DNA of 64,000 bases from Ctenosaura bakeri (Eukaryota > Chordata > Lepidosauria > Squamata > Iguanidae), in the NCBI GenBank assembly GCA_948474755.1, contig CAOLHI010000155.1, positions 372,001-436,000 of the forward strand, in the 5' to 3' direction. The first letter of the stretch is position 1. Each line of letters starts with the position of its first letter. Below the pieces are notes generated by a model that was not told where the DNA came from, made no database searches, and was given only the letters and a program-made list of their open reading frames with translations. This document shows positions 56,106 to 64,000 of this stretch, in pieces. Made by a program: the position numbers and the translations under genes.

Positions 56106-57046
56106 AAAGGGTTTACACTTTTTTAAAAAAATAAAGATGATAGTTGAAGCAAAACATACCAAAGATCCATAAATATAAATTCCCTTCATTCACACACATA
56201 CAGACACAAAACCAACTATGTGCCAAATCTAACAGTACAGCTTTCTCTATAGAGGATATAAATGTTAGTAAAGAAATAAAAAAAATAAAACTAATAGTAA
56301 AGAAATCAAAAATAAAAGAAAGCAGGATCCCCTTCTGCCCCCAAAAAAAGTCTCCAATCTCTTCAAAAAACAAACAAACAAAAAAAAAACTTTTATGCTC
56401 TTCAGAAACTTACAGTGGTGGTATGTAGGAGAACTGTATCTTGCCTAAGGCACCAAAGCACTTTGAGACAGTCCTTCCTCTGCATTATTTTAGCCCTTTT
56501 TGACCAACAAGTCTTCTGTTTTCAAAAACTTGGTCAGCAGTCTCTGCAGAAATAAGCTGTCTAGTTAAACTGCAGAAGCTGGCCACAAGGTTACGTAATC
56601 ATGCCATGAACTAAAACCCTTGTGGTAACTTCCAGTTCGCTTGGAGCAGCTTTCATTTTCTGCTTAAGTGACTTTAATCCATTGTCAGACTTGCCTTCAT
56701 TTTCCAGCAATAGAGCTATCTGATCACCATCGCCTCCAGGTTGATATGGTCAGTTGTGTGGAAGACTCAGATCCTCCTGACTTATTGAACATTTACTTCC
56801 ATTCTATTTCAGCTTCACTTATTATCATCTTCCATTGCAGAGATGACAGGAATACCTGATTGGCACCTTTTCCCCAAACACTTTCCCTTCCACAGCTCTG
56901 AATAAAGGGCTTGCTCTCATAGTAAGGAACAGCTTTGTCATGTCAAGAATCAACGGGTAAATTTCAGGGAAAGGAAAAGTGACTGCTTGAGACTATCCTT
57001 GTGCTGAGGATCCATGTGCACAAATACTACTTCTCTATGAAACTAT
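56106..57046. other. Gene-free stretch
   Basis: A-rich tracts near 56275-56395 and short ORFs. Nothing recognised. Confidence 0.3.
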
Positions 57047-57248
57047 GACCATTTCCTCACTACACTGTTATAGTGCTTTTATTCCGCTTTCAACATCCTA
57101 TGGAATCCTGGGGTTTGCAGTTTAGGGAGAAGCATTTAGAATTCTCAGCCAGAGAGCTCTTTGGCCTCAGTAAACTACAAACCGCAGAATTCCACAGGAT
57201 GTTGAAAATGGAATAATAGCACTATAACAGTGTAGTGCAGAAATGGCC
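57047..57248. mobile_element. Palindromic MITE P (copy 4)
   Basis: Termini GACCATTTCCTCACTACACT and TGTAGTGCAGAAATGGCC. Arms TTCCGCTTTCAACATCCTAT, TGGAATCCTGGGGTTTGCAG versus a right arm with ACAAACCGCAGAATTCCACA and TGTTGAAAATGGAATAATAG. Loop near 57140, with AGAGAGCTCT. Non-coding. Confidence 0.85.
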
Positions 57249-57654
57249 GATATCACTAGACTCAGATGTTTTATTTCACCCATATATTCCACAGTAGGCC
57301 TTTCAGCATTCAAAACTTTATATTGATTCTAAATAAAACATAAAATCAGGTTACCGTATTAACCTTCTACCTTTCTTTGTTACCAGAGATGCCTTCTAAA
57401 CACACATACGGACCCATACATGCCCTATTCATACATCTTGGTAGAGGATCTTATGACCTTGGCAATAGTGGTTCTTAGGCAAATTCAAATCAATAAACCA
57501 TGTTCACACAGAACTATCTCAAAAGGGAATTTTTTGACCATACAACAATAAAGATACACACAATCACATTGGGGAATAGCAAATAACTATGGCCAGAGTT
57601 TCAGAAATGGCAGACATTGCTTATAAAAGACAAATAATTAACAAACTCGCTCTC

Positions 57655-58168
57655 TAGAGAGTCCAGGATGGCCCTGTCCTTGTTCTCTTTTCAATGGCAG
57701 GTTAAGACACTTCTGCGCTTCTATAAATTGACTTGGTTTGGGTTCTTGATGTTGTGCAGGTCTGTTTTAAGGTCGGTAATTTTTTTTAAAGATCCAGCAG
57801 AGTGTACTGATTTGAATGTTGAATTACAACCCTGGAGACCAGGGTTCAATTACCTGCTTGGCCTTGGAAATCCTTGAGTGACCTTGGGTATGTCACTCAC
57901 TCCCAGCTGCAGAAAACCTATTATAGGATCACCTTAGGGTCACCATAAGTCAGAAACAACTTGAAAGCACCCAACAACAACAACAACCAAAATTAAATGT
58001 ATTTGAATACGCCTCATACTTTTAATATGTAATTTTTTAACTTCACAAATGGTTTAATTTTTTCATTTTATATTTGTACTCTCATGGATGTTTTAAATTT
58101 TTACTATTATAATATTGGCTACTTTGAGTCCCACTGTTGGGAGAAAGGCAGGATATAAATATATAAAA
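57655..58168 (+). mobile_element. LINE 3' end with a Sauria SINE inside
   Basis: The left part GGCAGGTTAAGACACTTCTG and the right end GAGTCCCACTGTTGGGAGAA, GGCAGGATATAAATATATAA are the familiar 3' tail of a squamate LINE. ATTTTAAATTTTTACTATTA type AT-rich tail in between. The SINE at 57793-57990 interrupts. Family unresolved (L2- or CR1-like). No intact ORF. Confidence 0.5.
57793..57990 (+). mobile_element. Sauria-type SINE
   Basis: CCAGCAGAGTGTACTGATTTG, TACAACCCTGGAGACCAGGG, GCTTGGCCTTGGAAATCC, GGGTCACCATAAGTCAGAAA, ending with CAACAACAACAACAACC. Full order present, with a short internal deletion. Confidence 0.85.
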
Positions 58169-58634
58169 GAATAATAACAACTAGAATCAAAGTGCAGTTG
58201 TTTAGTATGGGGAAATAGTAACTCAAAATGAGTGAACTTGCAAGGCTGGAGTTAAGCAGTGTGAAACTTTGGGGGTTTGTGAGAGGAAGGATAACTAAAA
58301 GAAAGAAAAATGTTCAAAAGTAAGAACAGAATAATACTTTCTCCAATGCACAACCATGCACACCAGAGAGAGGGGGCAGTTTTAGGGAGCTGCAATGTGC
58401 AGGGAAAGTACTCCCTGAAAGATAGGATTTAGAGATGACAAGAGATTTTTTTTTCTGCTTGGTTCCTACAAGACTTAACTTGACTGGAAGAGGCATTCCA
58501 GTCAACCCTTCTTTCTTTAGCCAGATCAAGGTGTTATACAAATACGGCCATCATGGGCTGCACCAAGTACATTGCTATTCCCTGAGCCACTTATAGGCTT
58601 CAGGAGTGAACCTGGGCATGTTACAGTTGTCTAT
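58169..58634. other. Gene-free stretch
   Basis: Nothing recognised. Confidence 0.3.
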
Positions 58635-58835
58635 GGGCCTTTCCACATACACTGTTATAGTGCTATTATTCCACCTTTGACACCCTGAGGAATTCTGGGG
58701 TTTGCGGTTTACTGAGGCCAAAGAGCTTTCAGTCTGAGAATTCTAAATGCCTCTCCTTAAACTGCAAACCCCAGGATTCCATAGGATGTTGAAAGTGGAA
58801 TAAGAGCACTATAACAGTGTAGTGCAGAAAGGCCC
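58635..58835. mobile_element. Palindromic MITE P (copy 5)
   Basis: Termini GGGCCTTTCCACATACACTG and GTGTAGTGCAGAAAGGCCC. Left arm ATTCCACCTTTGACACCCTG, right arm CAGGATTCCATAGGATGTTG and AAGTGGAATAAGAGCACTAT. Loop near 58725 with AGAGCTTTCAGTCTGAGAA. Same subfamily as the copy at 57047. Confidence 0.85.
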
Positions 58836-60654
58836 TTTGAGTATTTAATGAAGAAAGAGTAGGCTTACATTTGGATGGAGGCTGTTCTTTTTCCCCAAGT
58901 GTGCAAGAGCAAGTGGACCATGCTTGGTCACTCCCTTCCTAATGGCTGATGGGAGGCCAGGGGTGGTAGGACAGAGGCAGGTCAGGTTGTGACCCAGATG
59001 CTCTTGTATACTCAGGAAAGAAAGAGCATCCTCTGCCTCCTGGATGACCAAATGTGATGGAGAAGATGTATGCTATGCCAGCCTGCCCACTGAATCTTGG
59101 CTAATATTTCTTGTCTGCAGTGATGGAGATTCAGAAGAGGACATGGGGTTTGGTATGCTGACAGCATCAAAATATTTTTTCAAAGATATGTTTGTGTAGG
59201 ACATGTTCAAGAGGATCATGGTATTCTGTAGGGACTAGAGGATACTGTCTTAAGGAACTATAAGAAGCGTTTGGGTCATGTGTTGCTCACCCCTGAATTC
59301 AGGTAAGTGAAAGGCCAGAGGTTTTTCCCAACTTTCTCCAGTATGTGTTAACTCTGCATGTGGAAGTAGCATCATTCTTCTGGAACAGCCCATGAGACCC
59401 CTGTGGCTTGAGCAGCCAAAACTCCAGAAGGGACTAGCTTTATATTTGGTAGATGCTATGGAAGCTAGGATGGCTTCCCTGGCTCTAATACCCAGTGCAG
59501 CTCTGCATTTATGCTTAGCGCTCCACTCCTTCTCACACAATATCATTTCCACCTATAATGAGTGGCACATTTTAGCAGGTGTTATTATTTGAACTGTGTA
59601 GATCAGGAGCTAGCAATGTTGGATGGTTTGGGGGTGGGAATTTTTCTGTCCCTGGGACATTCTAGAAATTGCATGGGCTGCCAAAAATGTTTTGCCCCCA
59701 TTCAGAAATTATCTTATACTTGCCATGTTCTAGGTTCTCTAGGACCTTAGTTCTATAGCAAGCACCAAATCTGGCCTGGCTCCTGACAAAAACAGGATCA
59801 TAAAGGACAATCATTTGTGTAAGCCATGGGTCAAAAGTTAACAAGTTTAGGAAAAACATTACTGAGACCTGGAGGTCCATGCTAGCACTGAATGTTAGAT
59901 ACACCATTGGCCTTATTCTAAGTTCCAAATATATCAACAGTGTAGAGCATGATGCATTCATTTGAAACCTCCAGCAAATTAACAACTGATGGATACCAAC
60001 AGTGGCCAAAGATAGTTACAATGAAACAAACTATTTCCCACCACACAGAGCAGCATTATGCAAATATTTGGGTTCCTGTGCACAGAAAAAGATAACGAGG
60101 AGCTCTTCAGAAAGCACAAACAATGGAATCTTCTTGGCAGCAATTTTTGTTATTATTTACCTGACCTTGGCATATATAATGAGGGTAACTCATTGCATTT
60201 TAAATCCTTCTCTCTCCCTCCTTCTCTCCTGCCCATGTCTCAGCAACTGATGCACTGACTAGTAGAAACAATGAATGATAATGAAGCTTAATACTTGACA
60301 TTGCAGAAATATTACAGGGGGGAAAAGAGAGAACCCTCTGAAGCTCACTGATGTTATTTATGTCAGAGCAGCAGTTTAGTTTTTAAAGAGCCTAATTAAT
60401 CTCAAATGGATGTCTACAGGTCTTAAAAACCAACAGTGGATAGCTATGGAAAAGCATAACAGTAATTCTGCAGGAGTATTTTTTTTTATTTGCTTGCTTG
60501 CGTGTTTCACTGTATCCCACCCTGTACCTATGAATCTCAGGGCAGCATATAATACAATCAATTCAAAACAATTTAAAAGAATTCAAAATAATGTAGGTCT
60601 TAAAAACATATCAAGCTCTCAAATTAAAACAAGAGAAAACACTTAAAATGTACA
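58836..60654. promoter_or_regulatory. Gene-free stretch with one candidate conserved patch
   Basis: Repeat-free. The patch at 60010-60320 carries an octamer-like ATTATGCAAATAT, AACAATGGAATC, CTTGGCATATATAATGAGG and AGCAACTGATGCACTGAC. No ORF. Suggestive only. Confidence 0.2.
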
Positions 60655-60855
60655 TGTTGAAACTGGAGAAAGTCATAATAGTTCAAAGGCTTGGATAAAA
60701 AGACCTTTTTTTAAGTTGGTGCTGAAATGAAGCCATTGTCGGAGTCAATCCAGCCTCTAATGGAAGGAGATATTGTATAACTAGGCTGCCATGACAAATA
60801 AGACCCTTTCCTAAATCTTCACTTAATGTGCTACCCTCACTAGTGGAACACTCAG
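60655..60855. repeat. Old LINE-like tail fragment
   Basis: CTTGGATAAAAAGACCTTTT, AAGCCATTGTCGGAGTCAAT and ATAACTAGGCTGCCATGAC match the style of a common lizard LINE 3' region. A poly-A-like AACAATTTAAAAG block precedes it. Family unresolved. Confidence 0.35.
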
Positions 60856-60881
60856 AAAGGTTTCAGAAAGGAGAGAATATA

Positions 60882-61113
60882 ATTTTTATTTATTTATTTG
60901 TATCCCGCCTCTCCATATGGATCGAGGCGGCGAACAACTTACAAATAGCATATATTTCGAAACATTTCTATACATGCCCCCAACAAGCTAGGTACTCATT
61001 TTACCAACCTGCGAAAGGATGGAAGGCTGAGTCAACCTTGGAGCCCGGCAGGATCGAACTCACAACCTTGTGGCTTGCAGTACTGGCATTTAACCACTGC
61101 ACCACCAGGGCCT
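60882..61113 (-). mobile_element. tRNA-headed SINE T (copy 3)
   Basis: On the minus strand it begins GGCCCTGGTGGTGCAGTGG, then TTAAATGCCAGTACTGC, box-B-like GTGAGTTCGATCC, TGACTCAGCCTTCCATCC, and ends in a TATTTATTTATTTG tail region with GTATCCCGCCTCTCC. The box B GTTCGATCC is intact. Confidence 0.8.
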
Positions 61114-62796
61114 TAGTTCCAGAACTGGGAACAGCTACCTCTTTGGACCACAATCCCCAGAACCAACAGGAAGTCTGCAAGTTGTAATCTAAGTCCTAGA
61201 CCTATGTGTTACCTTGCCATTCAGCTATTGATTCAATAGGTCTTCTCTCACTGAAGCTAACCAACAGGACCCAAGTCTAAGAAAAATAACATTTCCAAGA
61301 TCTCCTTGACTTTGTTCATAATTGTGAACTACAGATGGTGTCTGTGCCACTAACTTGAAGGTATATATGTGAGAGAGGGATTGGGACAGATGAAGTTTTA
61401 AAGGCAATTTGCATTGGATGGTTGCAGAGAAGAGGATAAGTCATTGGACCTAGCAGGCAAGCTGAGAGAATGTAACCTTTCTCTCTCCTTATGCAATCAC
61501 CAGGAGAATGCTTCCTCTGATTTCCATTGAAATGAAATCCTCCATTAGTGCACTCTACCACTGAACCTTGTACATTTAGGATTTGTAGTCTAGCCTTGAG
61601 AAAAGAAAAGAAAGAGGAAAACTCCCAGGACAAAACTTTAAACTGGGAGAGGGGCATGTTCTGAACCCAGCAGGCCACAACACATTATTCTCTCGAGCCC
61701 TGATAGGCCACAAACTTACCTTTGGGGGTGACTAGAAGTGATGTCACATCAGTTCGCTTAGGCCTTCTGTGGTGAGAGGATTCTTGTTAATGCCTCCCCA
61801 GCATTTTTAAATATCTGTAAGCATGCTCAAATGACACCTTTTGGTGGGTGACTGATACTGTAGGAGGAGTGCGGGTCCCTGACAGCCATAGTCTGCACAA
61901 ATCCCACCCATGTTAGACACTCTTTACATGACTTTTTCAAGAATAGATGCTCCTACTGCTAACTTTATGGTTATTCCCACACCACTCAGTGTATGGAAGG
62001 ATTTCCAGCCATGACATCAGGCTGCCAGATGTATCAAAAAGCCATAAATGTGACAGAGACATATATTTACACAGATGTGGCAGCATTAGCACAGATCACA
62101 ATGGTAGCACTGTGGCTGACAAGCAGTTAGTGCCACATGCAGGCATAAGGCCACTGTACATAGACATATGTCTGTTTTCTTGGGGAGAGGGGAGAGGCCA
62201 CTGCAGAGGCTGATATTCCTTTCCACCCTCCACAACAACTAAAGTCCTTTTTCTGTTCAGCTGCTGAAGCACCCCCACCCATGGCCATGGTAGAGAGTGG
62301 GTGGGGGCTGATTTGTGGAGAATAGGGAAGTATCTGGTTACCCTGTTGCCAGATACAGAATAACAACATCATACAGTGAGACCTCTGAAGGGCTTCACCA
62401 GATCTCAATGGATGATGACATCATTCTGTGTTAGACAGAAGTTTCTCTGATTCTCCCTGCTCTCCAGCAGCTCTGGAACAGTTATGGAGGGGGGGGGCTT
62501 CAGTGACTGTATAGTGGCTGCATAGTGAATCCAGGGGTGTTGACAGGAGATAAGTTCTGTAGTTCTGCATATTGGACTATTACTCTAAGCTGTGTGCTAC
62601 AGGATCTAAAATAGGACTCAGATTTTGGGAAGATAGTTAAAACTTCCACAATAAAATGCAGCAGAACTCTCACTGATGTGGATAGGTTAAAATGGAGCTT
62701 CAGAGCACTGTGCCTAATTACAGTGGAGATGGGAGCAAGGGGACATCTCAACCCAAAACTATAAAATAAGGCAAATGCACACTTCACTTAAAATTG
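61114..62796. other. Gene-free stretch with faint repeat traces
   Basis: Repeat Y trace at about 61200-61275 (TTGATTCAATAGGTCTTCTC). A GGGGGGGGGC run lies near 62489-62498. No gene. Confidence 0.35.
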
Positions 62797-62980
62797 TAGA
62801 ATCTTAGGGCTGGAAGGGATCACAAGTTCCATCTGCTGCAATGCAGGAATACACAACTAAAACACATCTGAAAGATGCTCATCTAACCTCTTCTCAAAGA
62901 GGATGAGGCTCAGCTTCCTTCCCCCAGAAGGCAATAGGAATCCTCCATTGAACCACTTATCCTCTCAAAACAGAGTGACA
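62797..62980 (-). mobile_element. CR1 LINE 3' end, old
   Basis: TGTAGAATCTTAGGGCTGGA, AGGGATCACAAGTTCC, GCAATGCAGGAATACACAAC and CATCTGAAAGATGCTCATC correspond to the reversed CR1 tail and adjacent region, degraded. Confidence 0.65.
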
Positions 62981-64000
62981 AAACAAGGAAGACTGTTTCA
63001 GTTCAGCCTAACTATGTTTCTGATCTTTAATACAGAGAGGGCATCTGGCATTACATATAAGGTTTGGCATTGCATATGTTTCCTCTAGGTACAAATAGCA
63101 GCTGCTGGAGGACTAAAAGAACTGGGAATCATTAAATACATATATCTTTCCACTTGTTTCTTGGCACATCAATGGGTGTTCCCTTCCGTACCATCTTTGG
63201 GATGGGAATCTGCCCCAAGCTATCAGGGAGCAAGGACAAGATTTTTTACTGTGAGAAAGATTTGCAGTGTCCCTACTTAGGGAAAATAGAAACTGGGCAA
63301 TAAAGTCCTGATTTCTTATTCATTTCCTGCACCGAGATTCTGCTTGAGCAGTGGTAATTTCTCTACTTCTGTGAGAGAATTACACAGCTCACTGAAATTG
63401 AAAATGGACACAATACTCCAGAGAACATAGCTAAGCTTTCCAAAGCCAGTTTCATGCTTCCAGATCTTTTTCTCAGAGAATCACACACTTGGGCTTAGTT
63501 CAGGTATGAGGATCTCAAGGCCTTTATAAATTCTAATAATTAGCAGAGGCAGTATTTACTGCTGAAAAGTGGGTCAAGTCACTTGTTTTGTTATGCATTT
63601 TTCCCTGGCATTTTGTTGTCGTTAGTTCTACATAATGTACTTATCCCTACCATGTCAAGTGCATATGTTAAGAATATGTTTGCAATGCAGTTGGCAATTT
63701 ATTGGTGAAATGAAATGTCAAGGTTCCATTCAATGTGGAATAGTTCATAAATAATAATAAAAATGTCCAAATATACAACCTGAAGGATAGTTATCTGGTA
63801 TGCTCTAAGGTAGGGCTGACAAATTATCCCTCATTTAGAAGAGCTATCTATTATTTTCATGGGCCAAAATCCAACTGCTAGTCCCAAGGGGAGTAAACCC
63901 ATTGAAATAAGGTTGCTGAACAATAAGTCACTGCATATGTAAATCCCTTTGATTGAATGGATCTATTCTATTTGGCATTAGAGACTGGATTGAGGCTATC
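62981..64000. other. Gene-free stretch with repeat Y at the right edge
   Basis: 63865-64000 has CCAAAATCCAACTGCTAGTC, AGTAAACCCATTGAAAT, GAATGGATCTATTC and AGACTGGATTGAGGC, matching repeat Y. The remainder has no recognised feature. Confidence 0.4.

Noticed and set aside
61040..61113. tRNA gene on the minus strand
   Set aside because: Box A and box B are visible, but the cloverleaf cannot be completed and the sequence continues into a SINE body repeated twice more in the window.

Overview
This window looks like non-coding nuclear DNA of a squamate reptile, probably a lizard. The main evidence is at least twelve tRNA-headed SINEs of the Sauria type. Their tails match the familiar squamate form (a motif like CATAAGTCAGAAA, then a run of ACAAC), and they lie among many 5'-truncated CR1 LINE 3' ends with the ATTCTATGA tail. 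I found no protein-coding host gene, rRNA, tRNA gene, operon or CRISPR array. Every open reading frame I could interpret belongs to a transposable element or is a chance ORF.

Layout. Positions 1-610 hold an unclassified repeat with an internal duplication. Positions 2560-9500 carry several Sauria SINEs, one tRNA-derived SINE, and a 1.33-kb hAT-like element that split a SINE and was later hit by an LTR. Positions 9900-16000 hold a SINE, an L1 ORF2 remnant, CR1 tails, two copies of a dispersed repeat, and GC-rich foldback elements. Positions 17600-24000 hold a SINE, a hAT MITE inside a LINE tail, a palindromic MITE inside a SINE, a 455-bp MITE and a SPIN-type hAT element. Positions 24100-32000 are repeat-poor and AT-rich. 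Positions 32780-36250 are dense: a palindromic MITE split by a Tigger-like element, an 845-bp solo LTR, and a 1.75-kb SPIN-type hAT with GC-rich cargo. Positions 36250-44000 are mostly plain sequence. Positions 44000-55220 are another dense patch with CR1 copies, four members of one MITE family, and a four-level nest of insertions. Positions 55220-64000 hold old LINE tails, two palindromic MITEs and single-copy-looking DNA.

The most interesting structure is a family of short GC-rich inverted-repeat elements with termini like GGCCTTTTCCGCA. Two 455-bp copies (21990-22444 and 44896-45350) are nearly identical and flanked by perfect 3-bp duplications (TTA and ATA). Diverged relatives sit elsewhere. 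Four members carry a strong outward-facing 5' splice-site-like motif (CCAGTAAGTA) about 40 bp inside one end, and three further elements carry a comparable GGTAAG or GGTGAG motif near a terminus. The two SPIN-type hAT elements also carry GC-rich interiors unlike the AT-rich surroundings.

Limits: family names rest on recalled consensus features, not on searches. Boundaries are base-exact only where both termini and a target-site duplication are visible, and approximate elsewhere. Candidate regulatory stretches are guesses from composition and motif content.
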